Shown here: positions 51,780 to 63,318 of the stretch, piece by piece
Position numbering within the stretch: the first letter of the stretch is position 1
How the letters are laid out: each line of letters starts with the position of its first letter
From: Lomentospora prolificans
Lineage: Eukaryota; Ascomycota; Sordariomycetes; Microascales; Microascaceae
Length of the DNA: 64,000 bases
Direction of reading: 5' to 3'
Assembly (NCBI GenBank): GCA_029532625.1
Contig: JARFXM010000008.1
Location: forward strand, 1,984,001-2,048,000
Program-made: the position numbers and the translations under genes
Notes under the pieces: generated by a model
What the model was told of the DNA's origin: nothing
The model's input: only the letters and a program-made list of their open reading frames with translations
Database searches by the model: none

Positions 51780-53376
51780 ATGGCTGCCGTATGTATTATT
51801 CAATCATCCAGACTCAATCGCGCCGCTCGCTGACATCGTCTTTTTTCTCCCTGCAGCAAGTAATGACCGTTTCCGACAGCAAGGACCTGAAAGGCCTTGA
51901 ACAACTCGTGTCGGCGCATTCCCACATTCGAGGCCTTGGCGTCGATGCTACCACACTCGAGCCGCGAACGGCGTCGCAGGGCCTCGTTGGCCAGGAGAAG
52001 GCTAGGAGATCAATGGCCGTTGTTCTTCAGATGATCAAGCAGGGCTCCATCGCTGGTCGCGCCGTGCTCCTTGCTGGTCCACCTAGGTATGTGCGAGGCT
52101 AGAGCTATCACCTAGGTCCCATTGGCAGTAGCGAACAACTCGCTTGTCTTAAAGACATCCCCGCTGACCTCAAAATAGCACAGGAAAGACTGCCCTCGCC
52201 ATGGGTCTCTCCCAAGCTATCGGTTCCGATGTACCCTTCACCAGCCTTGCCTCCTCCGAAATTTTCTCCCTCGAAATGTCCAAGACAGAAGCCCTTACCC
52301 AGGCGTTCCGCAAGTCTATCGGTGTCCGAATCAAGGAAGAGACCGAAATTATGGAGGGTGAGGTCGTTGAGATCCAGATCGATCGATCCGTCACCGGCGG
52401 TGCCAAGCAGGGCAAGCTTACTATCAAGACCACGGACATGGAAGCCGTCTATGACATGGGCACCAAGATGATTGACGCCATGACCAAGGAACGCGTCGTC
52501 GCCGGTGATATTATCTCCATTGAGAAGGCGTCCGGTAGAATCGTTAAGCTTGGCAGATCGTATGCCCGCTCGCGCGAGTACGACGCGATGGGTGCCGATA
52601 CCAAGTTTTTGCAATGCCCCGATGGTGAGCTTCAGAAGCGCAAGGAGGTCGTCCACACCGTTACGCTGCACGAGATCGATGTCATCAACTCGCGCACCCA
52701 AGGATACCTAGCGCTCTTCTCTGGAGACACTGGCGAGATTCGCAGCGAGATCCGAGACCAGATCAACACCAAGGTCGGCGAGTGGAAAGAAGAGGGCAAG
52801 GCCGAGATTGTGCCCGGCGTCTTGTTCATTGACGAAGTTCACATGCTTGATATTGAGTGCTTTTCTTACATTAACAGGGCCCTCGAGGACGACCTCGCGC
52901 CTGTGGTCATCATGGCCACCAACAGGGGATACTCTCGTATCCGAGGAACCGACTACAAGAGTCCCCACGGTCTCCCTCTTGACTTCCTTGACAGGACCCA
53001 GATCATCCAGACCCACCCATACTCTGCTGAGGAGATTAAGCAGATTGTCAACATTCGCGCCCAGGAGGAAGAGGTCGACCTGTCACCCGATGCCCTCGCT
53101 CTTCTCGCGAAGATGGGCGAGGACACTGGTCTCCGCTACGCCATTAACCTCATTATGACCTCTCAGCTCATCAGCAACAAGCGCAAGTCGAAGCAAGTCC
53201 AGGTTGATGACGTACGGCGAAGCTACCAGCTCTTCTACGACTCTGAACGCAGCGTCAAGTTTGTGTCCGAGTCTGAGAAGAGGCTCATTGGAAACGACGG
53301 CGCCGTCGACTTTTCTACTGGAGCGACTAACGGAAGCGGCGGCTCCGGAACCGCCGAGAAGATGGATCTTAGCTAG
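51780..53376 (+). CDS. rvb2: RuvB-like AAA+ ATPase 2 (Rvb2/reptin)
   Basis: Exons 51780-51788 (9 nt), 51857-52086, 52179-53376; introns 68 and 92 nt; 478 residues, normal for Rvb2. Walker A is GPPSTGKT (residues 77-84), split by intron 2 in the Ser codon; Walker B is LFIDEVHMLD (about 295-304); sensor region ATNRGYSRIRGTDYKSPHGLPLD. The OB-like domain II inserted between the Walker motifs (about 125-235, EETEIMEGEVVEIQIDR) is typical. Rvb1/Rvb2 rings act in INO80, SWR1, the NuA4/TIP60 complexes and R2TP chaperone complexes in the nucleus and cytosol. Intron 1 lies after MAA, and its GTATGT donor and CTGCAG acceptor are strong. It converges on LIN1 with 292 bp between stops. Confidence 0.97.
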
Positions 53377-53668
53377 GTTGGGGTCGGTTTTTGATACCTT
53401 TGGACTGTGTTGTTTCTGGAGGCGTTGTGGGATGTCTAAAATAACGGACCTGGCCATGTATAGAAGCGTGTGTATAATTTCAAAAAATGGACAATGATTT
53501 CGACTTAAGCCTGCTCGTCTTGCGTCTCTCGAAGCTAGATGTGTCATGAACTCCTCGAAATTGGTTGCTGGAGAAGTGGCTAAACATGGCCGTGGGTATC
53601 TGTTTGATTTCTTGCCATTGAGCTCGTATCTACATTTCTCCCCGCGTGCTCCAGTTTTAATTTCCGTA

Positions 53669-55123
53669 TTATACAAAACTCGCTATTCTGCTCCATCCAC
53701 CCCCCTCGCCAGCAGGGCGGAACTCTACGCCTTCCCCAAAGTAACCGGCATCATGCCACGCCTTCATCGTGGGTCCGTCGTACGGGCCTTGATGCGACCC
53801 ATCTCCTCTTCCGTCTACCCAGCGGTACTCCCACATCTTGGTCGCAGCAGGACCATCTTGTGATGAAACCTCCTCCAGCCGTGGCTCGACCCAATCCTGA
53901 CCGGTTTCCCGCTTGTACTGCCGGACGAGAAGTTCCCTCTCCTCATCGTAGATGTCGGCATGATCGCGACTGAAAAGCTTATCAGCTGCGTCGGTGATGG
54001 TGGAGATGGCCGCACTTATGCGTTCTTGTTCGGGATCTTGCTCATCGGTGTCCATGGAGCCCTGCTTCTTGAGCTTCCACTTTGGTACCTTGTGCGCCCT
54101 CTTCTGCTGCCTTCCCAGGCGCGCAAGGGCTTCGAGTGCAGTCTCGCCGCGCTCAAGGTTCTTGATGAGGGTAGCTAACAGATCCGAGGTCAGGATGCTA
54201 TCCTCTTCCATACGCTGCTTTTGGGCTTCGGCTTCGCGCCTCTGGTGGGCTACGGCCGCCTGCTTCATCTGCTTCTTGCTGACGCCGTCGAGCCAGCGGT
54301 CATGGACTGCGTCGGGATCGACGGCGTTGCGCACGTAGTTTTGGTTTTCGTCGAAGCGACCCTCCTCGAGCTCTTCTTTTAGATTGAAAGCTTCGATCTT
54401 GGGGGCGCGCTTCTTGCGACCGCCAGCGCCGACCTCCTCATCGATGACGTCTTCTTTCCACGCTTCCTCGTCTTCGTCTACGGCCTCGTCCTCCTCTTCC
54501 TCGTCGTCGTCGCTGTCTTCGCCATCTATGCGAACAACGCCGCCACTCGTACTCCGCAGGTCTTGGCCTTGAATTTGTTCAGAGTCCAGGAAGCGCACAC
54601 CCTTCTTCTTCTTTCCGCTCGCGTAGAATTCTGGATCGTCTTCATCGCCGCCCTTTTTTTTCTTAGGTTCGTCCTCATCATCACTCCCCGCAAACATATT
54701 CACGTCATCTTCGTCTTCCTCGCCGTCCTCCTTCGCAGCTTTGCTTGTCTTTGTTGTCCCATCGTCGTTGGGATCGTATTTGGCAAAGGCCTCGTTGATA
54801 TCCACATTACCCTTCCGCCTCTGCTGCGCGCGCGCATCAAACTCATCAACGTCATCTGAATCGCTATCGAATCCGTCAATGTTGACGGCGCCGCGCTTCG
54901 TCGTCGACGAGGACGACTTGCCAATGACATCGGCATCGAGAAAGGCGTCTTCTTCGTCGCGCTCGCTGGCTGCAAGCGCGGAGGGGTTGCGCACGTCGAA
55001 TTTGACCTTTTTATTCGCGGATGACGCAGCGCCGCCTTCAGAGTCGTCGTTGTCGAGGTGGTGGGTGCGCGCGAAGGCTTCGCCAGCCCTTCGGGGTCGG
55101 ACGGTGGCGCGTTTGTGGTCCAT
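53669..55123 (-). CDS. lin1: GYF-domain U5 snRNP-associated protein Lin1 (CD2BP2-like)
   Basis: 484 residues, no intron. Start MDHKRATVRPRRAGEAFARTH at 55123; codons upstream lack an ATG. The N-terminal two-thirds are acidic and disordered with several Lys-rich patches and the conserved VKFDVRNPSAL, VNIDGFDSDSD and AFNLKEELEEGRFDENQNYVR motifs of the CD2BP2/Lin1 family. The C-terminal GYF domain (about residues 418-475) has MWEYRWVDGRGDGSHQGPYDG ... MKAWHDAGYFGEGVEFR, which binds Pro-rich ligands. Human CD2BP2 (U5-52K) and yeast Lin1 are U5 snRNP assembly factors that leave before the tri-snRNP forms. No introns in 1.5 kb. It converges on RVB2. Confidence 0.92.
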   Translation of the reverse strand: MDHKRATVRPRRAGEAFARTHHLDNDDSEGGAASSANKKVKFDVRNPSALAASERDEEDAFLDADVIGKSSSSTTKRGAVNIDGFDSDSDDVDEFDARAQQRRKGNVDINEAFAKYDPNDDGTTKTSKAAKEDGEEDEDDVNMFAGSDDEDEPKKKKGGDEDDPEFYASGKKKKGVRFLDSEQIQGQDLRSTSGGVVRIDGEDSDDDEEEEDEAVDEDEEAWKEDVIDEEVGAGGRKKRAPKIEAFNLKEELEEGRFDENQNYVRNAVDPDAVHDRWLDGVSKKQMKQAAVAHQRREAEAQKQRMEEDSILTSDLLATLIKNLERGETALEALARLGRQQKRAHKVPKWKLKKQGSMDTDEQDPEQERISAAISTITDAADKLFSRDHADIYDEERELLVRQYKRETGQDWVEPRLEEVSSQDGPAATKMWEYRWVDGRGDGSHQGPYDGPTMKAWHDAGYFGEGVEFRPAGEGGGWSRIASFV

Positions 55124-56721
55124 TTTGGATTCTATAGTTGTGGGGGAGCTTCCCAAGCCTGAGATACGGCTTCACGCTCTTATGTTTCTACCGGGGGCGT
55201 AGGAATCGTCGCTGGTTTGGCCCTCCCGGCTTGTAATGCTTCGCGGGCGCCTCGTGAATGGGGAAAATGATCTGCCTTGAATCAACAGGTGACGGCATTG
55301 CCTCCTTTGACGCAGCTTCGGTCCATGCCTGATGTGGTGACGTTGTTTGCAACTTTTGGCAGCTGCCCGACAGTGACGGGGCATATATCAATTTTCTTGC
55401 GGGGATGCACCGTGGCGTTGCTGGCAATGGGCGGGCGTCTTCCGGAGACTTCTAGTGCATCTGTGCGGAGGATCAAGCACTAAATCCGGCGCCTCAAGCT
55501 GGCCTAGCTAGCTAGCCATAAGTAAATATCTAGATATATATACCTTGAGTAGCTTGGCGGTGGCTCCCGCCAGTCGCCAGCCAGCATCAGAACTAGGCAT
55601 TAAGCCAGCACTGGCTAGTCTCAACCACTGTTCAATTGACATCTGTCCTCCAATCTTCCGAGACTTTACATACGAAGACGGCCCACGCCTCCCTTCAACC
55701 TCCGAATCTCTACGAGCTTTCTGAATCTCTACAACCTGCTGTGCCTCCTTCCAAACGGAAGTACTTCTGTACCTTTCGTGAAATGCTCGCCATCAGTCAC
55801 CATTCCAAGAGCGCGAAAGCGTCAAAGTTAGGTCTGTCCCGAGAGTCGGATCCATCTGCATAGTGGCCAATCCCCCCAACATGGCATCTCACAGCCACTC
55901 TGTCCAATGGCTAGATGCTGTCACCACCCGCCTCTCCCGGCTGCCCGGCTGCATATAAACATCAGTCGGAGGAGAATCTCTTTGCTTCTATCATATAGAC
56001 AAGATGTACTAGAATAAACTGCGGGGGCGCCCACACAACACTCATTTCTGTTCTCATGCAACTCGCCGCGGCGCGTTTCGTGTTTGTGCTGACCGCCAGC
56101 TTACACGAGCAACCAACAACATGGATCTGAGAGAATAGAAGAGAACGAACCCCGAAACCAATGTTCCAAGACATTGTCATCATGCCTAACTGGCAGAAGT
56201 CAAAGTCCATGCGTTATAAAACTAGGGCAGGTACCTTACCATCCCAGTGTTGTTTGTGGCTTCCCCAAGATAAAGGCCATACTTTGCAGGTGGAAAGTGC
56301 CAATCAATGATGGCTGTACACACTACATAGCAGAGCAGACACCATCCTTGCTAAGAACCCCGGCGTCTTTCTCATCTTCCTTTCCTAGCTTTATACTGAT
56401 GCCTACACTAGCTTGTCAGTTTTGTGAACCCATGGTATGTTATAAATCACACCTTGTTGTTCATTCTTTTTCTGATCCCCACCATCTGGCCTGTAGGGCT
56501 CACGCGATATCTAGTCCGTAACTAACTGCTAATGAATCGTTCATGTAGATTTGCTTGGTCCTTAAACGTCCTAGAAACTGGGAGGACTCATCGTGTAGCT
56601 GTGACTTGGCTAGAATCCTAAAGGTTGTTTACATTTTGAAATCCTTGCTCGAGTTCATCTCTGAATCAAGCCAAAACACCGTGTTTGTCCTCCATCTTTC
56701 GTACGACAGAACATTAAAGGG
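55124..56721. other. 1.6-kb intergenic region between LIN1 and the coiled-coil gene
   Basis: Holds the divergent promoters of LIN1 (minus) and the coiled-coil gene (plus). Contains TATATATA near 55537 and a GCCAGCCAGC motif (55576-55585). Small open frames lack features. No gene recognised. Confidence 0.4.
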
Positions 56722-59700
56722 ATGGTAAATTCCACACGAGCATCGGGCGGTCCCCAGAGGGAGAGTTACTCTCCACCACGCCGTCGCCCAGCGCGGGAAG
56801 CCCCTTACTACCGTGACCGTGGACGCGCTTCTAGCAGAGACCGCGATAAGTCGCCGAGCCGGGACAGAAACAGCAGTGCGCCATCTTCTGTGAGAGGTGA
56901 TGAGATGGCTCCCGCTCCAAACCCCGGCTCAGACAGCCGGGAGAGGGAGAGCCGCGATCTTCGACGACGACCAACTCCTTTCACCACCACTGCTGGGAGA
57001 TCCTCTCCTCGACCCTTTCGAGTGACTTCACAGGGTAGCCCACGTAAGTGCCTTACAATATACTCACCTCTCTAAACAGTACGGCATCCAGTTCGATCAG
57101 TCGCTAACTACGCCGCCTAAAAAGCCCGAGTCGCTCCAGCGACGGAAAACTCAGGAGACGTTGGTTCTTCAGTCAACAAGATGGCAAAGTCTTGTCCGGA
57201 CGTCGACGCGAGCGACAAGTTCGCGGAGATTGTGGCGAGCAGGGTGGCCACTAAACTAAAGATACAAGCCTCAGAAGCGGCACTCTCTGAGCGCAAAGAC
57301 GCCCTGGCTAAACACCTGCGAAACGGCCATGGTACGGAAGCAGTCACGAAAATTCTTGAAGATCAGATAGCAAAGGCGGAAGCCAAACATCGCGGTTTGA
57401 CCACAACCTACAAATCGCAGACTTCCCAGCAGCAGGACACCCTCGCGGAGGTGTTGACGGCCTTGCTTGGAAAGGCCAAGGAAGCCGCTCTTTCCGCTCC
57501 AAGACCATCCTCAGTCGATACATCAGATACCTCAGACTCTACGTTACCGGCAGGAGATGGCAGTGATGGCGCGTCTCAAACAAAACTGGAGGCTTTGCGC
57601 CGGGAGATGGAAGGGCGCGACAAAGCCACCAGTGGTGCCCTGCGTAGCCTTGAGTCGAAGTTCACCAGGATCTGCAATGAGTATCAAGCCCTCGTGTCCC
57701 AGAACCAAACCGTCATGACCGAGAACAAGATCCTCAGGGACGAGCAGAAGTACCTCAAGAGCGAGTCTGACAGTCTCAAGGACGCGCATAAAACGCTCAA
57801 GAATGCCTTCACAAAGCTCACCAGCGATAATAAGCGTATCACAATGGGATACAATACGGTGACCTCAAAACTCAAGGCATTGGAGGTTAGCCATGATGAG
57901 CTTATGTCTACGCACAGCGAGCTTAGAGATGATTTTATGAGTCTGGTCAAGGAACACCAAAAGTCAACCGAAGACGTTTCTCAGCTACACTCGTCGATTC
58001 AAAAGTTGAACATAGAACATAAAGCAGCTGTGTGCGAAGCCAAAGACCTGCAGTTCCAAATTACCAATATCGAGACAAAGAAAGCATACGCCGACGTTCC
58101 GCACAATAGTAAAATCGACAGCGCGATCTCAGCGGCAACAAAACATATCGACTCCAAACTGAATGGCGCGCAAGACATGCTTAACAAGGTGGCTGCCACA
58201 GTAGATCGACATATATCGACAAGTTCCGACGACAAGCAAAAGCTGCACGCGGAATACGATGCTATCCAAGTCAAACTTGACGAGACAGCCGCCGCATTAG
58301 ATGAACTTGCTTCAAAATCTACAAAGGACAAGCAAGACCAACAGTCGAAGGAACAGGAGACCGCCACCAGGCTCGACAAGCTGGTTTCCCAGGTTTCCGA
58401 ATACAGAGATGATGCGGCATCTCAGTGCCAGTCTGCACGGCAGAAGGTTAACGAAATGGCCGCCAAGGTGAATGCCCTTGACTCAATTCTTCTATCTCAA
58501 CATTCTTTACCCAGGGGAAAGGTCCCTGCTGAGTCTGGTCCATCCGCGTCCTTTGACCTGGCTCCAGTGAATGAGCTCGCCCAAAACCTTTACAATTTGG
58601 CGCTCAAAGTAGAGGCACACGATATCAAACTGGCGGACTGTCGACTTGAGGAACTTGGCGATTTGTGGCGGCTTCATTCAGATTTAAGTAAAAAACTATC
58701 CGAGTCGGAAGAAAAGACTACGAGGTTCATTGAACGTCTCTCTTCGTTGGAGAATGATGGCACATCTTCGCAGGAGAGGTCCCAGGTACAAGCCGACTCG
58801 GCCTCAAGGCATAGTGCGGTACTCGGAAAAATGGTGACGCAGATCACGGCCCTTCAAGATGCAACCACTCGAACTGTAGGAGGCTGGGTTGACGATCTTC
58901 GGAAGAGACTAGGCACCGTTGAGGGCCAACTCGGCGAGCTCAAGGAAGGAGGGCAACAAGCTACCCCAATCGCAGAGACGGCGTCTGCTGTAATCTTGGC
59001 CGACACGGTCAGCAAAGGCCTCAAGGATCTTGAGGAGAAATTCGAAAAAATCACCAATGACAACACAGCCCGAATCCGCTGGGTTCAAAGTCACTGGGAT
59101 GATCTTGAAAACGGTATTGAAAAGATACGCGCCCGCCTTCAAGAGGCCGATACCCTTGAGCACAAGGTCCAGAACGCAGAGGGCGAGATTAAAACCCTGA
59201 AAAATGCAACGGGGAGCCTCAAGGCTACACTCGACGCCATCAGAGGCAGTGCCATAAAGGTCGAGCAAAAGTGGCAGCCCGACCAGAATCTCGAGGTAGC
59301 CGAGGAGATGCGAAGAATCCTCAACCGTGTGCAAGCCCTTGATATGCTTGTAAAAATTATAGAGGGCAACATCAAGAACCTTGAAACTGGCGTAGGAATT
59401 CAGCTAAACACCCTGTGCCAGCAGGTACAAGAGCAAGGCACTCTGACCAGAACCACGAACATGCATCTCCAGAACCTGGGTGGTCAAATCCAGGGTCTGC
59501 AACGGTTTGTTAGGACTCTTCCAGCTCAGTACCAGAACGTCGACGTGCGGGCTCTTTGCGAAAGAGTAATGAATCGTCTGAACCGCGAGTTTCCGGGCGA
59601 TTCTGCTGTCACTCTCTACCGTCATGAGCAACAACTCAAACAGATCTTTCAAAAGTTGAGCGAAGAAAGGGAGCCGAAGCGACGGAGGATCGGTTCAGTG

Positions 59701-59805
59701 TCTGCTATGCCCCAAGCACCCAGCATTCAGGCGAGTGCACAAGTTCATAGCGCGGTTCAAGCACCTCCTCCCCGAGTGCCTTTTCCACCTAATAACGCGC
59801 CTTAA
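56722..59805 (+). CDS. large coiled-coil protein with an Arg/Ser-rich N-terminus, unrecognised family
   Basis: Exons 56722-57043 and 57125-59805; intron 81 nt (GTAAGT donor, CGCTAAC branch, AAAAAG acceptor); 1000 residues. The N-terminal ~110 residues are disordered with RS/RD dipeptides (SPPRRRPAREAPYYRDRGRA), as in nuclear RNA-processing proteins. From about 125 to 930 the sequence is almost entirely heptad-like coiled coil rich in Lys, Glu, Gln and Leu, with breaks near 270-290 and 450-470. The C-terminus has DVRALCERVMNRLNREF and a basic cluster EPKRRRIG, a likely nuclear signal. I do not recognise a named family. It could be a structural or tethering protein of the nucleus or spindle, but this is guesswork. 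The splice is required: the second frame has a stop (57118) just before the acceptor. It converges on the first of the two paralogous minus-strand genes. Confidence 0.75.
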
Positions 59806-60554
59806 CGCTTGGGGATATCAATCGGTTGGCACGAGCGGCCGGCCAGGTCTTCGTTGGCCTGTATTACTGTCATTCACAGCCGCGTATTAAAGCGTCATTT
59901 TTTCCTTTCTTTTCACGTCGGGGCCTATCTGGGCAATTTTGATACGGCTTTGATCGGTTTAAAAACGGGGGTAATACCACATATTTAGTTTTGGGAACCT
60001 AGGAGGGAAGATACGGTCAGTTATACATCTCCGCTTTCCTCTCTCGTTTCGGCTCTTGCCTTGTGATCCGAATTTCCATGTTTCTCGGCACCCGTCCGAG
60101 GTTCTCATTCAGACATAGTTAGCAAAAGCCCGAATGCAGAATCTGTATCATGATGAATGTCCTTAAGCGTCACAGTGTATGGATATAGCACAGTTATATG
60201 TTGAATCTGTTTATTGAGTCCTCATAACCACCTAACTACTCTCTCCCCAAGGAAATACCCAAGGCGAAGCCCTATAAGCTTGTCCTAGGTATCGAGCTGA
60301 CTTGAGGGTTCTCAACTTTCATCCACCCTACTTTGGACTCAACGATTATAGACGGCAAGTGAAGAGCAGAAGCCCACTCCTGTGTCAACTGAATCACCCC
60401 GTCAATGACAAAATAGGCAATCACTACTTCACCACTATTCTGTGGTAACAGCGTAAGGCTTCAATCTACTACGAAAAGAAGATCAGAATGACTCCCAAAT
60501 CAACCAAAAGACGACTCAAACTTACCAATCGAACGAGGCGCTTCTCGAGATCCT
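59806..60554. other. convergent 3' region
   Basis: 749 bp between the coiled-coil gene and the next minus-strand gene. A/T-rich; no gene or RNA recognised. Confidence 0.4.
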
Positions 60555-61129
60555 CTAAGAGGTCTCCTTCTCATCCTCCTTAACAGCATCAAAGGCAGAA
60601 GCAGCATCTTCAAACTTGTCCTCGGCCTCGGCCTCAGCCTCAGCCTCAGCCTTAACCTTCTTAGAAGGAGTGGCAACGTCCAAATCTGAGTCCGAGTCGT
60701 TCACGCGGCGCTTCTTACTAGCAGCCTTCTTGGTGCCAGAGGCCTTCTTCTTGGAAGAGGAGGAAGAAGGAGTCTTCTTCTTGTTGGAGGCCGGGGTGGC
60801 GGGGCCCGAAGCGGCGGCGTCGGGGTTCTCGCGGCGCTGGCGGAAGGAGGGCCAGAGCTTCTTGGTGAACTGTTGGCTGTGAAGAATAGTTAGGTGGAGG
60901 TTACTACTTAAGGGTGGTGAGGAGATGGGGATCGGTGGGAGGAGGCAGAAAAGGCAGAAGAAAAAAAGAATATTGCTTACTTGATGGCAGACTTCGTAAA
61001 GGTATAGCCGAAGCTGTGCATGAGCGTGGTGACATTGTCCCAGTTGATGGTCTGCTTCTCGCTGTTGGCGCTGATGATGCAGCAGAGGAGGTCTAGGACG
61101 GCCTCGGGAGTCCACGATGAGGGAGCCAT
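60555..61129 (-). CDS. small basic nuclear-type protein with a fungal W...GY.FT helical domain (paralogue A)
   Basis: Exons (minus) 61129-60981 and 60876-60555; intron 104 nt (GTAAGC donor, CACAG acceptor); 156 residues. Residues ~1-65 form the domain: SSWTPEAVLDLLCCIISANS, INWDNVTTLMHSFGYTFTKS, then NQQFTKKLWPSF. This Trp-helix-Trp-GYxFT pattern recalls short fungal SANT/Myb-like nuclear proteins. The tail is Lys/Ser/Ala-rich (KKRRVNDSDSDLDVATPSKK) with an (AE)n microsatellite, and has likely nuclear signals. The domain matches that of the next gene upstream, with the intron at the same codon and phase (split Asn, AA/C). Function unknown; DNA or chromatin binding is inferred from domain shape and charge. 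Confidence 0.75.
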
Positions 61130-62249
61130 GATGGTGTTTTTGTGTTTGAACTTGGAGGGATGGTGTGTAGTATACTTGCTTGAGTAGACTTTATTGTCTT
61201 GTGCTTTGCTGTTTGAGGTAGTTGAGGGGTAGAAGTGAGAGATGAGGTAGCCTGGTATGTAGGCTTGGGAATATGCTAGAGGGGGAGTGGTGGCGGGTAG
61301 AAGGTATGTGTTTAGTAGAGATTCGGGAAGAGAAAGGAGAGAAGGAAGGTTTACATAGTTTTTCTTGGCCTCCTGCCCGGGGGGGCAAGAGCTCGAGAGG
61401 GAAGAGTCGACCGAAGGTATTCATATTAAGGGAAGGAGGTGCAATGAGGCTTGAAGATGAATCATGAGATTGCTATTCAGGAGGTTCATCGTAGGTTTTT
61501 TATGAGTAGGATGGGATGTTTAGTTCACGATACTTGTGGTTGCTTCACTTGGGGAAGTAGTATCCAAGTAAACTTGCTTGACTGGGAAGGAGAGAGATGG
61601 TAGTATAGTGAGTAGTGAGGGGGGAGAGAGGACCAAGTAAGGTGAGTTCAAAGGGAGAAGGATTGTAGAACTTGGCTCAAAGATGAACCATGAGTTGTTA
61701 CCACGTTGACTCTTACTCAAGATGGCTATTATGGACACCCATGAGGATGAATGTACAGATATCTCATGGTCCTTGTGGAAGCTTCACTTAGATGCAGTAG
61801 ATTTGGAAAATTTCTCTTGGGGGCTGTGAGGATCTACATGTAAGTGGCTTAAAGTGAAGGACTGGACAATGTATAAATGATTCAGACTTGCTTTCCGCTA
61901 ACCATACCTGCAAAGTTATCTAATAATACATTATATTTCCTTCGTCAAGCTAAACTAAACTCCGTGTTGCCTTGTAATCCCCTTGCTCCGCCGCCGTCTC
62001 CAAAACTCGCTAGAACTCCGGGCACGAAGAAGAAGTAAGAGGTGTTTCCTAGAATGCGTAACTCGTATCGAACTAATTATACAAAAGAGAAAGGCCGAAA
62101 CTATGTAATCAAAACATGACCGCCTCAAGGAACAGAATAATACGCTGCGAGAAGCGCATCTCTATCAAGCCGAGATGACGAAGAGATTTGGGGTTGAATA
62201 CTGCAGTCTACCCGCTTTCGCCTATTTCGACTCATAGAACGGGATTCAA
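61130..62249. other. 1.1-kb region between the two paralogues
   Basis: Promoter of paralogue A and 3' end of paralogue B, both minus strand. Contains a faint direct repeat: GATGAATCATGAG...GCTTCACTTGG (61455-61555) against GATGAACCATGAG...GCTTCACTTAG (61683-61794). No gene recognised. Confidence 0.4.
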
Positions 62250-63318
62250 CTAGGTCTCGGCGTAGTTGAACCTAGACGCACGAGTTAGTACGATGGGATC
62301 AAAGCGGCTCGGGGTACGAGGGCAAACTCACGTTGGCGAAGGATAGCTGTCAGGCGGGTTCCCATGTGTAAGTTGGCCAAGCACGTCATTGTCATTAAGT
62401 GTCTGTTCGGGTGGAGAGTCATCAAGTCTCTGGCGCTTCACAACGTGGCCGTCTGGCTCCTCATCCTCGTCATGATCAGGTATCGTGAGGGAATCGGTAG
62501 CTTCTAGAGAGACAGGAACCGGTACGGGGACGGACATGGGGGCAGGCATGGCATTGGTAACATTCACGGGCGGAGACAAGGTCGGCGACTCGCTAGGCTG
62601 CATCGACCCGACCACAGGCGTGTGGATCTGAGTAGGCATCATCTGCGGCGGCTGTTGCTGCTGCTGGGTCTGATGCTGCTCCTGCACGGGGACCTGTACC
62701 TGCGGTTGCTGTTGTATTTGCTGAGGTAGGGGCTGCGGTAGGGCGCCAGGAGGCGGTTGCGTTTGGGGCTGCTTCCTAGGCCGGCCGCGACCTGGGCCCG
62801 GACGCCTGGTTATGGGATTCAACGTCGGGTCGACAGGTCTCCTAGTCCCATCGGGCATGAAAGTGCCGTTGGCATCGGCCTTATTCTGTGCTCGACGGAG
62901 ACCTTGGAAGTGTTGCCTATAGGCTAGAGTTAGCTGGGACTCACATCAGAGATCATACGGGGCTCAATGACTGAGAAGAAAGACGTTGTCGATCTCGATG
63001 AAGCCAAAAAAAAAAAAAAAGACAAAATGGAAAGAGGACAATGCGAGATCCAAACAAAAAAAGATAGCAAAGACAGTCTCAAACAAAGGTATAGAGCATG
63101 CATAAAGTAGGATTTTCAGATTTGGCCTCGATGTATAAGACGAGTCAGAGACATGGCCCGACTTACCGACACCCTTCATTGGTGAAGCCATAGCCCAGGG
63201 CTCTCATGTGGTTACCGATGGTCGTCCATTCTGCGCCGCTAATAACGCCGATATTCTTGACCGACAGGATGGTAAAGAAAAGGTCTTTGTCGGCCCGGTC
63301 GTTCCAATTCTTGTTCAT
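62250..63318 (-). CDS. nuclear-type protein with the same W...GY.FT domain plus AT-hook-like and polyQ segments (paralogue B)
   Basis: Exons (minus) 63318-63167, 62916-62332, 62271-62250; introns 250 and 60 nt (GTAAGT, GTGAGT donors; CTATAG, TCTAG acceptors); 252 residues. Domain residues 1-65: MNKNWNDRADKDLFFTILSV, ISGAEWTTIGNHMRALGYGFTNEGC, RQHFQGLRRAQNKAD. Then an AT-hook-like RRPGPGRGRPRKQ, a long Gln/Pro tract, and an acidic/basic C-terminal part (HDEDEEPDGHVVKRQRLDD). The last exon encodes only FNYAET. Without splicing the last exon the frame would stop after SPT. Strongly suggests a nuclear DNA-binding or chromatin protein, but no function is known from sequence. A 15-A run lies in intron 1 (63006-63020). 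Confidence 0.8.

Noticed and set aside
52108..52701. Minus-strand open frame of 197 codons
   Set aside because: Antisense of RVB2.
62917..63166. A 12-nt microexon in the first intron of paralogue B (after TTCTCAG, before GTATGA)
   Set aside because: In the required phase it introduces a TGA stop.
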